Source: a bacterium (GTDB lineage Bacteria > Desulfobacterota > Binatia > Binatales > Binataceae). Taken from it: a stretch of DNA of 50,933 bases. The translations under genes were made by a program, and so were the position numbers. Shown one piece after another: positions 25,336-34,004 of the stretch. How positions within the stretch are numbered: position 1 is the stretch's first letter; every line of letters starts with the position of its first letter. The notes under the pieces are model-generated. The model worked only from the letters and a program-made list of their open reading frames with translations. It was not told the DNA's origin and ran no database searches. The stretch lies in assembly GCA_014896235.1 (NCBI GenBank), contig JADBKU010000029.1, positions 1-50,933 on the forward strand. The letters run 5' to 3'.

Positions 25336-26868
25336 TTGCTTGCCAGCGTACTGTCCAGCGCAATTGCCGGAGTCGACGCCTTTCCGGTTGAAGTCGAAAT
25401 CGATATCAGCGCCGGAATTCCGGGCTTCCGGATGGTCGGTCTGCCTGATGGTGCCGTGCGCGAGGCCTTCGACCGCATCAAATCAGCGATCACCAACTCC
25501 GGGTTCGAGTTCCCCAACCGCAAAATCACGATCAATCTCGCTCCGGCCGACGTCCGCAAGGAAGGCTCGGCGTTCGACCTGCCGATGGCGCTCGGGATTC
25601 TCGCGGCCAAGGAGGATATCCAGAAGCGCGACCGACTGAGCAGCTATCTCGTGCTCGGCGAACTCGCGCTCGACGGCCGGATCAAGGGAATCAAAGGCGC
25701 CCTTCCGAGCGCGATTCTCGCGCGGAACCGGAACCTCGCCGGCGTCGTATTGCCGCGCGAAAACGCCGCCGAGGCTTCCGTGATCGGCGAAGCGGTGCGC
25801 GTGCTCGGCGTCGATACCCTGCGGGAGGCGTTCGAGTTCTTCGAGGAAATGCTTGACATCCCCCCTACCCACGTCAATCTGAATGAACTGTTCGACGCGG
25901 CCAGCCGCTACGACGTCGATTTCAGCGAAGTCAAAGGGCAGGAGCAGGCCAAGCGCGCGCTCGAAGTCGCCGCCGCCGGCGGCCATAACGTCCTGATGAT
26001 CGGCCCGCCCGGCTCGGGCAAAACGATGCTCGCCAAGCGCCTGCCTACGATCCTGCCGGCGATGAGCTTCGAAGAGGCGATCGAAACCACCAAGGTCCAC
26101 AGCGTCGCCGGCCTGCTCGACGGCCGGGCGCTGATCGCAACGCGGCCCTTCCGCGCGCCGCATCATACGATTTCCGACGCCGGCTTGATCGGCGGCGGTC
26201 CAATCCCGCGTCCGGGCGAAGTCAGCATCAGCCATAACGGCGTTCTCTTTCTGGACGAACTGCCGGAATTCCGCAAAAACGTCCTCGAAGTCCTGCGCCA
26301 GCCTCTCGAAGATCGCCGCATCACGATCGCCCGCGTGATGGGCACGATGACGTTTCCGGCCAGCGTGATGATGGTCGCGGCGATGAATCCGTGTCCGTGC
26401 GGCTTCTACACCGACTCGCAGCACGACTGCGTCTGCTCGCCGATGGTTATCCAGCGCTATCGCTCGCGCATCTCAGGGCCGCTGCTCGACCGGCTGGACA
26501 TCCATATCGAGGTGCCGGCGGTGAAGTACAAGGAACTGACCGACCGCAGCCCCGGCGAACCCTCGGCCGCGATTCGCGACCGGGTGAATCAGGCTCGCAA
26601 CCTGCAACTGGAACGGTTTCGCGGCACGCCCTATTTCTGCAACGCGCAGATGGGCGCGCGCGAATTGCGCGAGCATTGCGCGATCGACGCCTCAGGCGAA
26701 CGCCTGCTTGAACTGGCGATAAACCGGCTGGGCCTGAGCGCGCGCGCCTACACGCGCACGCTCAAAGTCGCCCGCACGATCGCGGATCTCGACGGCGGCG
26801 GCCCGATTCAGGCGTTCCATCTGAGCGAGGCGATCCAGTACCGCTCCCTCGACAGGATGGCGATATAA
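25336..26868 (+). CDS. comM: YifB/ComM-family Mg-chelatase-like AAA+ ATPase
   Basis: ComM is a hexameric branch-migration helicase that widens DNA integration during natural transformation. The 510-residue protein has the N-terminal Lon-protease-like domain ([21 protein letters not shown] motif, here [17 protein letters not shown]), Walker [18 protein letters not shown], Walker [12 protein letters not shown], and a zinc-like Cys cluster [15 protein letters not shown]. The C-terminal part has [20 protein letters not shown] start at a TTG that gives [12 protein letters not shown], matching family N-termini; an upstream TTG at 25312 would add eight residues. It precedes the AIPR gene but is separated by that gene's own promoter. 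Confidence 0.93.
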   Translation: MLASVLSSAIAGVDAFPVEVEIDISAGIPGFRMVGLPDGAVREAFDRIKSAITNSGFEFPNRKITINLAPADVRKEGSAFDLPMALGILAAKEDIQKRDRLSSYLVLGELALDGRIKGIKGALPSAILARNRNLAGVVLPRENAAEASVIGEAVRVLGVDTLREAFEFFEEMLDIPPTHVNLNELFDAASRYDVDFSEVKGQEQAKRALEVAAAGGHNVLMIGPPGSGKTMLAKRLPTILPAMSFEEAIETTKVHSVAGLLDGRALIATRPFRAPHHTISDAGLIGGGPIPRPGEVSISHNGVLFLDELPEFRKNVLEVLRQPLEDRRITIARVMGTMTFPASVMMVAAMNPCPCGFYTDSQHDCVCSPMVIQRYRSRISGPLLDRLDIHIEVPAVKYKELTDRSPGEPSAAIRDRVNQARNLQLERFRGTPYFCNAQMGARELREHCAIDASGERLLELAINRLGLSARAYTRTLKVARTIADLDGGGPIQAFHLSEAIQYRSLDRMAI

Positions 26869-26931
26869 TTTGAATATCCTGCACATTCGTGCACTTTCGA
26901 GCGGACGATCAGCGCGAATAAATTATCTTGG

Positions 26932-26960
26932 TTGACGGTCGTCTTTCGTAAGCGTATAAT
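26932..26960 (+). promoter_or_regulatory. Strong sigma70-type promoter of the AIPR-family gene
   Basis: TTGACG (26932-26937) and TATAAT (26955-26960) are separated by exactly 17 bp, 11 of 12 matches to consensus. It lies 64 bp past the comM stop and gives a predicted leader of ~85 nt. This is by far the best promoter match in the first half of the window, and it means the AIPR gene can be expressed independently of comM. Confidence 0.78.
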
Positions 26961-27050
26961 GGAAACACGTCGGGATTGGGTGTCGCCTATTTTGGGCCCC
27001 GCCGAAATCCCCACGAAACTTCCCCGCGGCGATGCCGCAACGGAGGCCTT

Positions 27051-28394
27051 ATGAAGTCCGTTAGTTCGTCTCTACCCGTATTTCGGTTCCGCGCAATCAG
27101 GGCATTTAAAGCGCTCGACAACGGCACCCAACGAAAATGGGTTGTGGTAGCAGCAGCTCGCGATTTGCCTATCAATCTTCCGCTCGACGCAAACGCGCGG
27201 GTCCCCAATGTATTGAAGAATGCTACCTGCGCTGAAATGCGACAGACGCTGATGAAATCGCCCGAAATGTTCCAAGTATTTAACGGCGGCATCGTATGCA
27301 CCGCAAGCTCTGTTGAATTGAAGCAAGATGGGAACGACCATATCGTCGAAGTGGCGTTCGATAATGAAGCCGAACAGGGTATCGTTAATGGCGGTCATAC
27401 GTATGCGACGCTTCTCCATACGCTTCACGACAACACGACTTATTCAGATGGAAAAGACCTCCGCGTTGTCTTGACTCAAGATGCACGTCGCGGTTCGGCC
27501 GAGCTCGCCGACCTAGTGATAGATGAAGAGTCACTCGCCGAGGCGGTATCTCGTGCAAGGGAGAAAGCCCAAGTCCAAATTGAATTCGTCGCGCCCGTAG
27601 GCGATGCTGAGCTCTTAGCTCAGATAGCACGTGCCCGAAATCTTTCACAGAGCGTCGAAGCAACTGCTTTGGCTAATTTGGCTGGGAGATTCGATCTGAT
27701 GAAGGACGTTCTCAGGAACGCTCCTGCGCCATTTGGACCGGGCCTCGTGGATCGTATAGTCTGGAAGACAAATCAGGAAGTTCCGGAAGATTCTCAGGCA
27801 ATTCCCGTTAAACTTCTCATTCAGATATTGGCCCTTTCGAATACTAAGATATACCCGCCAGCAACGAGAGTCGCGAACGAGGTATACAGCAGAGCCGGCG
27901 TCGTCGTTCGCGAATTCGGCGAGTCCGAAGGAGAAGACCTTCGATTTTACGACGCATTGACTCGGTTGCTACCGGACCTAATTCGTTTGTATGATCATAT
28001 TTATTCATCGCTTCCGGAAATCGACCAGAACTTTCCTTGGGCGGACGGTAAACTCGATTCGGAACGAAAGAAGCGGCGCGTTACCCCAACAACGCCTATC
28101 TTAGCGCGACCCTGTCTATCTCGCGTTGTTAACGCGTTTATTTGGCCGATATTCTCGGCATTCCGCGTGTTAATTTGTGAAAACAGCGACGGATCACTTG
28201 GTTTTCGCACAGATCCTATTGACCTCTTCGAGGACATAAAGACTGAAATGGCGATGACCGTACAATCATTCCATCGCAATCAAGCCCATGGCATCGTGCA
28301 TCAGGTCGGAAAGGACAAAGAGGTCTGGGTCCGGTTGCAGGCGCAGATCGAAAGCGAGATGAAGGTTAGGGAGCGTCTTGCCACAGCAAGGTAA
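27051..28394 (+). CDS. AIPR-family (abortive infection phage resistance) protein
   Basis: The 447-residue protein matches the AIPR family pattern (PF10592): FQVFNGGIVCTASSVE at 74-89, then QGIVNGGHTYATLL at 109-122 (family form N-N-G-I ... I-V-N-G-x-Q-T), then IARARNLSQSVEATALANL at 192-210 (family form A-x-N-x-Q). Family members are linked to abortive infection in Lactococcus, and elsewhere they lie in nuclease/methylase gene sets. Mechanism is unknown. I start at the ATG with GGAGG 4 nt before it. The coding sequence is clearly lower in GC (around half) and uses A/T-ending codons, unlike its neighbours, a sign of recent acquisition. No helper nuclease, methylase or Z1 ATPase is adjacent. 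It could also regulate something unrelated to phage. Confidence 0.78.
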   Translation: MKSVSSSLPVFRFRAIRAFKALDNGTQRKWVVVAAARDLPINLPLDANARVPNVLKNATCAEMRQTLMKSPEMFQVFNGGIVCTASSVELKQDGNDHIVEVAFDNEAEQGIVNGGHTYATLLHTLHDNTTYSDGKDLRVVLTQDARRGSAELADLVIDEESLAEAVSRAREKAQVQIEFVAPVGDAELLAQIARARNLSQSVEATALANLAGRFDLMKDVLRNAPAPFGPGLVDRIVWKTNQEVPEDSQAIPVKLLIQILALSNTKIYPPATRVANEVYSRAGVVVREFGESEGEDLRFYDALTRLLPDLIRLYDHIYSSLPEIDQNFPWADGKLDSERKKRRVTPTTPILARPCLSRVVNAFIWPIFSAFRVLICENSDGSLGFRTDPIDLFEDIKTEMAMTVQSFHRNQAHGIVHQVGKDKEVWVRLQAQIESEMKVRERLATAR

Positions 28395-28408
28395 TCCGAT
28401 ATGCTTCG

Positions 28409-28432
28409 CGGGCCGCCGCCTCCGGCGGCCCG
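28409..28432 (+). terminator. Hairpin ending the AIPR transcript
   Basis: A perfect 10-bp stem, CGGGCCGCCG with CGGCGGCCCG, has a 4-nt loop CCTC and is followed by TGATTTCT. It starts 14 nt past the AIPR stop codon. The T-run is poor, but the position and strength fit a terminator isolating the gene from ffh. Confidence 0.6.
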
Positions 28433-28528
28433 TGATTTCTCTAAGAAACTGCGCGCATCATTTTAGATAGACAGAAGGATCATGACAAGGCCATTCATCC
28501 AACCATCAAGCGGACAAACGCAACTGCG

Positions 28529-28557
28529 TTGACATCGATGGCGGGCGGGTTTACGAT
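28529..28557 (+). promoter_or_regulatory. Sigma70-type promoter of the ffh operon
   Basis: A perfect TTGACA (28529-28534) and TACGAT (28552-28557) are 17 bp apart, 91 nt upstream of the ffh ATG. With the preceding hairpin this separates the ffh operon from the AIPR gene. I see no 4.5S RNA in the gap 28433-28647. Confidence 0.7.
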
Positions 28558-28647
28558 TCGGAGCTTGGAGTGAAGCCTGCGCCGACTGCCGAGGCATCAG
28601 AATAACCCGGACCAATCGGTCGTTTCTTCTTACATCCAGTTCCGATC

Positions 28648-29988
28648 ATGTTCGACACGCTTAGCGACCGCCTCGAAGGCGTCTTTAAGAAGTTAAAAGG
28701 CCAAGGTCGCATCACCGAGCGCAATATCGACGAAGCGCTCCGTGAAGTCCGCCTCGCCCTGCTCGAGGCCGACGTCAATATCAAAGTCGTCCGCGATTTT
28801 GTCGATCACGTAAAAAAGAAGGCGCTCGGGCAGGAGGTCCTGCGCTCACTCACCCCCGAGCAGCATCTGATCAAGTTCGTCGCCGCCGAACTGTGCGAAG
28901 TGATGGGCGGCAGCGCCCGCGAACTCGACCTCAAGGTCAAGCCGCCGGTCAAAATCATGGTGGTCGGCCTGCAGGGTTCGGGCAAAACCACCTCGCTGGC
29001 CAAGCTCGCGCGTTTTCTCAAGACCGAACGCAAGCGCCATCCGTTGATGGTCTCGACCGACGTGCGGCGGCCGGCCGCGATGGAACAGTTGCGGATTCTG
29101 GGCGCGCAAATCGGCGTGCCGGTCGCGGAGAGCCGCGAAACCGAGGATCCGGTCGAGATCGTCAGCCGGGCGCTGATGCGGGCCGAAGTCGGCGGCCACG
29201 ACGTGCTGCTGATCGACACCGCCGGCCGGCTGCAGATCGACGACGATCTGATGGAGGAGCTGGACCGGCTCAAAGTCGCCGCCAATCCCCATCATACGAT
29301 TCTCGTGGCCGACGCGATGACCGGGCAGGACGCCGTCAATGTCGCGCAGGGCTTTCATGACCGGCTCAAGATTTCGGGCCTGATCCTGACCAAGCTCGAC
29401 AGCGACGCGCGCGGCGGCGCGGCGCTGTCGGTGCGCGCGATCACCGGCGCGCCGATCCTGTTCGCCGGCCTCGGCGAAAAGCTCGACGCCTTCGAGGTCT
29501 TCCATCCCGATCGCCTCGCCTCGCGGATTCTGGGCATGGGCGACATGCTCAGCCTGATCGAAAAGACCCAGCGCAATTACGATCAGAACAAGGCCCGGGA
29601 ACTCGAGCGCAAGCTCAAGAAGAATGAATTTTCGATCGAGGATTTCGCCGAACAACTGCGCACAATCCGCAAGATGGGATCGATCGGCGATCTGCTCGGG
29701 ATGATTCCGGGGCTGAAAAAAATCGCCGGCCAGGCCGACTCCGAAGAGGCGCAGACCGAACTCAAGCGGGTGCAGGCGATAATCGACTCGATGACCCGGC
29801 AGGAACGGCAGAACCATCTGATTTTGAACGGCAAGCGGCGCGCGCGAATCGCGAGCGGCAGCGGCACCTCCGTGCAGGAGGTCAACCGCTTCGTCAAGCA
29901 GTTCGAGCAGACCCGCAAGATGATGAAGAAAATCACCCGGATGGGCGTGGGCCGCCCCCTGATGCGCGGCATGGGCTTCGGGCGCTAG
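28648..29988 (+). CDS. ffh: Signal recognition particle protein Ffh (SRP54)
   Basis: Ffh binds 4.5S RNA and signal sequences, and delivers ribosomes to FtsY. The N domain starts [20 protein letters not shown]. The GTPase has [15 protein letters not shown] (G1), [21 protein letters not shown] (G3) and [14 protein letters not shown] (G4/G5). The M domain has [12 protein letters not shown] and the RNA-binding [20 protein letters not shown], ending in a Gly/Met-rich tail. 446 aa, normal length. It heads ffh-rpsP-khpA-rimM-trmD, a common order. Confidence 0.97.
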   Translation: MFDTLSDRLEGVFKKLKGQGRITERNIDEALREVRLALLEADVNIKVVRDFVDHVKKKALGQEVLRSLTPEQHLIKFVAAELCEVMGGSARELDLKVKPPVKIMVVGLQGSGKTTSLAKLARFLKTERKRHPLMVSTDVRRPAAMEQLRILGAQIGVPVAESRETEDPVEIVSRALMRAEVGGHDVLLIDTAGRLQIDDDLMEELDRLKVAANPHHTILVADAMTGQDAVNVAQGFHDRLKISGLILTKLDSDARGGAALSVRAITGAPILFAGLGEKLDAFEVFHPDRLASRILGMGDMLSLIEKTQRNYDQNKARELERKLKKNEFSIEDFAEQLRTIRKMGSIGDLLGMIPGLKKIAGQADSEEAQTELKRVQAIIDSMTRQERQNHLILNGKRRARIASGSGTSVQEVNRFVKQFEQTRKMMKKITRMGVGRPLMRGMGFGR

Positions 29989-30016
29989 AATAGGCGAGGG
30001 AGAAAGAACCGCAGGT

Positions 30017-30271
30017 ATGGCACTGGTAATCCGTTTGCGCCGCCATGGCGCGCGCAAGAAACCGTTTTTTCGTATCGTAGTGGCCGATTCGAGATCGCCG
30101 CGCGATGGACGTTTCGTCGCCCAGATCGGCACCTACGATCCGGCGTTCAATCCGCCCAAGGTCACGCTCAAAGCCGACGAGGCGGACCGATGGCTTAAAT
30201 CGGGCGCCCAGCCCAGCGACACCGTGAGGAAGCTGCTCAAGCAAGCGACAAGCGCCGCTCAATCAGCCTGA
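30017..30271 (+). CDS. rpsP: 30S ribosomal protein S16
   Basis: An 84-residue S16, part of the 5' domain of the small subunit. The family opening is [20 protein letters not shown], with [21 protein letters not shown] and the later [15 protein letters not shown] all conserved. It is the second gene of the ffh operon, 28 bp after ffh, with a weak Shine-Dalgarno (GCAGGT). Confidence 0.97.
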   Translation: MALVIRLRRHGARKKPFFRIVVADSRSPRDGRFVAQIGTYDPAFNPPKVTLKADEADRWLKSGAQPSDTVRKLLKQATSAAQSA

Positions 30272-30291
30272 CGCCTTCCAGGGAGCCTGCC

Positions 30292-30528
30292 ATGAAGGAG
30301 CTAGTCCAGTTCCTGGCGCAGCAGTTGGTCAATAATCCTGACGCGGTCGAAGTCAAGGAGACCCAGGGCGACACCGCCTCGGTGCTCGAACTGCGGGTGG
30401 CGAAGGAAGACCTCGGCCGCGTTATCGGCAAGCAGGGACGGACGGCCAAGTCGATCCGCACGATCCTGAATGCGGTCGCCTCGCGCACCAACCGCAAGGT
30501 CGTGCTGGAGATTATCGAAGACAAATAG
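30292..30528 (+). CDS. khpA: KH-domain RNA-binding protein KhpA
   Basis: A 78-residue single type-II KH domain (YlqC family) that binds RNA, in other species partnering KhpB in cell-envelope and sRNA regulation. The RNA-binding loop is VIGKQGRTAKSIRTIL. GGGAG precedes the ATG by 6 nt. Its place between rpsP and rimM is conserved in many bacteria. Confidence 0.94.
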   Translation: MKELVQFLAQQLVNNPDAVEVKETQGDTASVLELRVAKEDLGRVIGKQGRTAKSIRTILNAVASRTNRKVVLEIIEDK

Positions 30529-30534
30529 GCCGGG

Positions 30535-31098
30535 ATGGACGCGGCCGGCAGGTTTCCGACGCTGAACGAATCGAATCCAGCCGCGCCGGGCGGCCTGGTG
30601 CGGATCGGCTATATCGCCGGCGCCCACGGCCTCAAGGGCGCGCTGCGGCTCAAGCCGGACGATGCGGATTCATCGACTCTGGAAGCGGTGCGGCGCCTTT
30701 TCTTGTCCCGCGCCGGCGCGCCGCCGCGGGAGTATCGGTTGAATGCGGTCGCGCGGCTCAATCGGACGACGTTCAGAATCGCGCTCGAAGGAATCGCGAC
30801 GCCGGAGGCGGCCGACGCGCTGCGCGGCGCGATCGTATCGGTCGCCGCGGCCGAGATGCCGGCGCTGGCGGAGGGCGAGTTCTATTATTTTCAAGCGATC
30901 GGCTGCGTGGTAACGACTGAAGCGGGCGCAAGAATCGGCGTGGTGGAGGAAGTTTTCAGCAACGGCGCCAACGACGTTTTGGTCGTGCGCGAGGGCGGGC
31001 GCGAAATCCTGATTCCGGCGATCGCCGACGTAATCAATTCGCTCGATTTTGACCGGCGCCGGATCGTTATCGAAGCGCTGCCCGGCCTGCTCGAATAG
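30535..31098 (+). CDS. rimM: Ribosome maturation factor RimM
   Basis: RimM binds S19 in the 30S head and assists 16S processing. The 187-residue protein has the N-terminal RimM barrel (VRIGYIAGAHGLKGALRL) and the C-terminal PRC-barrel domain (EGEFYYFQAIGCVV to ILIPAIADVINSLDFDRR). It starts 6 nt after khpA and is followed by trmD. Confidence 0.95.
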   Translation: MDAAGRFPTLNESNPAAPGGLVRIGYIAGAHGLKGALRLKPDDADSSTLEAVRRLFLSRAGAPPREYRLNAVARLNRTTFRIALEGIATPEAADALRGAIVSVAAAEMPALAEGEFYYFQAIGCVVTTEAGARIGVVEEVFSNGANDVLVVREGGREILIPAIADVINSLDFDRRRIVIEALPGLLE

Positions 31099-31138
31099 AA
31101 TGCCCGGCCGCAAGGATGCGGCGCGGAATTGTGCGGCG

Positions 31139-31828
31139 ATGGAATTCCACGTAATCACCCTGTTCCCCGAGATGTTCGCGGCGCTCGACGCCGGCCTGAT
31201 CGGCCGCGCCCGCAGCGAGGGCCTGATCGCGATAACCGCACACAACCTGCGCGAATATGGCCTCGGCGCCTACCGTCAGGTGGACGACGCGCCCTACGGC
31301 GGCGGCAGCGGGATGGTGATGCGGCCGGAGCCGATCGCGGCGGCGATCGACGCGGTCGAAGGCGAATCGCCCGGCCTGGTGAAGATTTTGATGACGCCGC
31401 AGGGCGAACCGTTCAGCCAGCGGATCGCGCGCGAGTTCGCGACCGCGGCGCGCGGCCTGATGCTGATCGCGGGGCGCTACGAGGGCTTCGACGAACGCGT
31501 GCGCGCGCTGGTCGATCGGGAGATTTCAATCGGCGATTACGTGCTGACCGGCGGCGAATTGCCCGCGATGGTCGTGATCGAGGCGGTCGCGCGGCTGCTG
31601 CCCGGCGTACTGGGCAATCCCGCCTCGCTGGAAGAGGAATCGTTCGCGGACGGCGAACTGCTCGAATATCCGCATTACACACGGCCCGAGGAATTCCGCG
31701 GGATGCGCGTGCCGGAAGTGCTGCTGAGCGGCGACCACGGCAAGATCCGCGAATGGCGGCGCAACGAAGCGCGGCGGCGCACCGGACGGCGGCGGCCCGA
31801 TTTGAGCGGCGCGACGCGCAAGGGCTGA
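31139..31828 (+). CDS. trmD: tRNA (guanine(37)-N1)-methyltransferase
   Basis: TrmD methylates G37 next to the anticodon, preventing +1 frameshifting. SPOUT-class enzyme with a deep trefoil knot: MEFHVITLFPEMFAALDAGLIGRA at the start, YGGGSGMVMRPEPI, GRYEGFDERV, and the SAM-binding knot ISIGDYVLTGGELPAM. The C-terminal HYTRPEEFRGMRVPEVLLSGDH is conserved. I use the ATG giving MEFHVI (229 aa); upstream in-frame starts extend into rimM. Confidence 0.97.
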   Translation: MEFHVITLFPEMFAALDAGLIGRARSEGLIAITAHNLREYGLGAYRQVDDAPYGGGSGMVMRPEPIAAAIDAVEGESPGLVKILMTPQGEPFSQRIAREFATAARGLMLIAGRYEGFDERVRALVDREISIGDYVLTGGELPAMVVIEAVARLLPGVLGNPASLEEESFADGELLEYPHYTRPEEFRGMRVPEVLLSGDHGKIREWRRNEARRRTGRRRPDLSGATRKG

Positions 31829-31829
31829 G

Positions 31830-32387
31830 ATGGCGGATCTGCATATCGCGCTCGCGCACTATCCGGTGATCGATCGCACCGGCAAAATCGTCACCTCCGC
31901 GATCACCAGCCTCGATCTGCACGATCTCGCGCGGGCGGCGCGGACATATGGAGCGAAGGCTTTTTTCATAATCCATCCGACGCCAGATCAGCGCGCATTC
32001 GCGGCCCGCGTGCTCGAACATTGGCGGATCGGCTACGGCCGCCAATTCGATTCGCGCCGGCGCGAGGCGCTCGACCTGATTCAAATCGTGCCAGCGTTCG
32101 ACGACGCGCTTGCCGCGATCGATGCGATGAGCGGGAGGCGTCCGCTGGTCGCGTTCACGTCGGCGCGGGCCAAAGGGGGGCTGGCCTGGAGCGAGGCGCG
32201 CGCGCTGCTCGAACGGGCGGAAGGGCCGCCCCTGATGGTGCTGTTCGGAACGGGATTCGGGATGGCGCCGGCGCTGGCCGAGCGCGCCGATTTCACCCTG
32301 CCGCCAATCCTCGGGGCGGGCGATTACAATCATTTGTCGGTGCGCGCGGCGGCCGGAATAATTCTCGATCGATTGTGCGGACGCTAG
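31830..32387 (+). CDS. SPOUT-like RNA methyltransferase (PF09936-type)
   Basis: A 185-residue predicted RNA methyltransferase, adjacent to trmD (one base between stop and start). It opens with LHIALAHYPVIDRTGKIVTSAITSLDLHDLARAARTYGAK-type wording (continuous family motif: A-H-Y-P-V, then T-S-x-D-x-H-D-x-A-R). The knot region holds LMVLFGTGFGMAPAL and LGAGDYNHLSVRAA. The target RNA is unknown. This pairing with trmD is frequent in Deltaproteobacteria-like and Clostridial genomes. Confidence 0.9.
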   Translation: MADLHIALAHYPVIDRTGKIVTSAITSLDLHDLARAARTYGAKAFFIIHPTPDQRAFAARVLEHWRIGYGRQFDSRRREALDLIQIVPAFDDALAAIDAMSGRRPLVAFTSARAKGGLAWSEARALLERAEGPPLMVLFGTGFGMAPALAERADFTLPPILGAGDYNHLSVRAAAGIILDRLCGR

Positions 32388-32481
32388 GCGCTGGCGCATG
32401 GCCGATCGGCCTGAGCGATGCAATAATGCGGCGCGGCTGTTTTGAAGCTTGAACCGGGTGGCCAAGCCCGGCGCGAAAACG

Positions 32482-32688
32482 ATGAAAATAATCACCGACC
32501 TGATGATCTTCTTCGGCGCGGTTATGCTCGTGACCGGCACGGACCTCGTGATTGAAACCGCGGGGCAGGACCTGGCGAGCGTCGGCGGATTGCTCGGCAC
32601 GCTGCTGTCGATCGTCGGCGTCTCGCTGCTGACGGCGGGATTGCTGAGCCATCGCAACCGCGCCGTCGGCGACAAGGACGAAGCCTGA
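32482..32688 (+). CDS. Small two-helix membrane protein, unknown function
   Basis: A 68-residue protein with two hydrophobic segments (LMIFFGAVMLVTGTDL and VGGLLGTLLSIVGVSLLTAGLL) and a short charged C-terminus. No family resemblance is certain. I start at MKIITDLMIFF; a TTG 33 nt upstream is possible. It lies inside the trmD-to-rplS interval, where other genomes have nothing, and could be dispensable. Confidence 0.5.
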   Translation: MKIITDLMIFFGAVMLVTGTDLVIETAGQDLASVGGLLGTLLSIVGVSLLTAGLLSHRNRAVGDKDEA

Positions 32689-32731
32689 TGGAACGCGGCG
32701 GCGCGAATCGCCGGCCCTGCGCAATCACGCG

Positions 32732-33058
32732 ATGACGGTGGAAGAAACGGCGGCGCGCGGCGGGATCCGGCGCGAGCGCCGATGGCTGCTCGGATGGGCT
32801 ATCACGCTCGGCCCGGCGCTCTGGGTCGCCGCCCGCGCGGCGAATCGCGAAATCGCGCTGGCGGGCGTGACGCTGGTCTGGACGATCGGAATCGCGCTGG
32901 CGATCGCACGGCTGATGTTCGCGCGCTGTCCGCGTTGCGGCCGGTTGTTCCATTCGGCGAACGGCGCGCCGAGCGTCGCGAAGATCTTTGCGCCGCGCTG
33001 CGGGCAGTGCGGGATGCGTCTCAAGCCGGAACGGATTATTTACCCCAGCCTGGAATAA
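32732..33058 (+). CDS. Small membrane protein with C-terminal zinc ribbon
   Basis: A 108-residue protein. A basic N-terminal stretch (GGIRRERRWLL) leads into two hydrophobic segments (LLGWAITLGPALWVAARAA and LAGVTLVWTIGIALAIARLMF), then a zinc ribbon with CPRCG and CGQCG, 29 residues apart. The topology would place the ribbon on the cytosolic or periplasmic face depending on orientation. Function unknown. Confidence 0.6.
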   Translation: MTVEETAARGGIRRERRWLLGWAITLGPALWVAARAANREIALAGVTLVWTIGIALAIARLMFARCPRCGRLFHSANGAPSVAKIFAPRCGQCGMRLKPERIIYPSLE

Positions 33059-33072
33059 ATCGCGTCAGGCCG

Positions 33073-33101
33073 TTGTTACATCGCGGTGAATTAGCTAAAT
33101 T
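33073..33101 (+). promoter_or_regulatory. Weak candidate promoter for rplS
   Basis: TTGTTA (33073-33078) and TAAATT (33096-33101) are 17 bp apart in an AT-richer stretch, 31 nt before the rplS start codon. Each hexamer has four of six consensus matches. Confidence 0.35.
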
Positions 33102-33131
33102 ATTTGGCTCATCTTCGGGGGTGGGACTCCC

Positions 33132-33476
33132 ATGAACAGCGTAATCCAGAAAATCGAAGAGCGCGCCTTGCGCACCGACCTCCCCGAGTTTCGCGTTGGC
33201 GATACGGTGCGGTTGCAGGTTAAGGTGGTCGAAGGCGAAAAAGAACGGATCCAGCCCTTCGAGGGCGTGGTTATCAAGATGAACCGCGGCGGCAGCCGCG
33301 CGACCTTCACCGTGCGGAAAATTTCCTACGGAATCGGGGTCGAACGAATTTTTCCCTTCCACTCGCCGCGAATCGAAAAAATCCAGGTGCTGACCCGCGG
33401 CAAAGTGCGCCGGGCGAAGCTTTATTATCTGCGCGGACTCTCGGGTAAAGCGGCGCGAATTCAGAGCGCGAGCTGA
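33132..33476 (+). CDS. rplS: 50S ribosomal protein L19
   Basis: A 114-residue L19, at the 30S-50S interface. [60 protein letters not shown] and [13 protein letters not shown] are all conserved. It is usually the next gene after trmD; here three genes lie between. It is probably expressed with the operon and also from the weak promoter just upstream. Confidence 0.97.
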   Translation: MNSVIQKIEERALRTDLPEFRVGDTVRLQVKVVEGEKERIQPFEGVVIKMNRGGSRATFTVRKISYGIGVERIFPFHSPRIEKIQVLTRGKVRRAKLYYLRGLSGKAARIQSAS

Positions 33477-33509
33477 CCTCCGGTCGGCCGCCGCGGACCG
33501 GGCGAACAA

Positions 33510-33986
33510 TCAGGATTCGGATTTTTCGGGCGCCGGACCGGCGTTCGCGAGATGGCCGACAACGAGATCGGCCTCGATGCGGGCGCCTTCGTTGACGGTC
33601 AGACGTTCGGCCTCGACGCGCCCCTTGACCCGCGCCGACGGGCCGATTATCACCGCGCTGGCTCCCAGCACTTCGCCGTGAAATTCGCCGAGGATCAGAA
33701 TGCGCGGCGTGCGCACGCGCGCGTCAACCGCGCCCGTTTCGGAGATCACCACAAGGTCGTTTGAGCTGATTTCGCCGCGAAACTGGCCGTCGATGCGGGC
33801 CGGGCCGGTAAACGCGAGCTTTCCCGAAATATTGATATTGTGGCCGACCGCCACGCGCATCCGGTCGTCAATCCATCCATGGCTGGATACTTGCGCCGCC
33901 GCAACATGGACGCGGTTCGTCTCGGCGTTGGCCACCGCCGCAGACGGCGTCGCCGCCGGATCGTTGGTGCGGTTCGTCAATCGCAT
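33510..33986 (-). CDS. Bactofilin-family polymerising cytoskeletal protein
   Basis: A 158-residue bactofilin (DUF583 beta-helix). After a ~40-residue disordered Ala/Asn-rich N-terminus, the beta-helix repeats run GHNINISGKLAFTGPARIDG, GEISSNDLVVISETGAVDA, GEFHGEVLGASAVIIGPSA and GRVEAERLTVNEGARIEA. Bactofilins assemble without nucleotides and anchor cell-shape or surface functions at the inner membrane. It is convergent with rplS (33-bp gap, weak 6-bp hairpin only). Confidence 0.9.
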   Translation of the reverse strand: MRLTNRTNDPAATPSAAVANAETNRVHVAAAQVSSHGWIDDRMRVAVGHNINISGKLAFTGPARIDGQFRGEISSNDLVVISETGAVDARVRTPRILILGEFHGEVLGASAVIIGPSARVKGRVEAERLTVNEGARIEADLVVGHLANAGPAPEKSES

Positions 33987-34004
33987 CGGCAGGCCCCGAA
34001 CGGT

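Noticed and set aside
26880..26893. 5-bp hairpin TGCAC...GTGCA after comM
   Set aside because: Weak stem and no T-tract; not convincing as a comM terminator.
26976..27050. Longer start for the AIPR gene adding ~25 residues
   Set aside because: The added segment is Arg/Pro-rich and lies in the leader; the GGAGG-preceded ATG at 27051 is better.
28490..28540. Possible 16-codon reading frame after the AIPR gene
   Set aside because: Very short, with the ffh promoter inside; no support for it as a gene.
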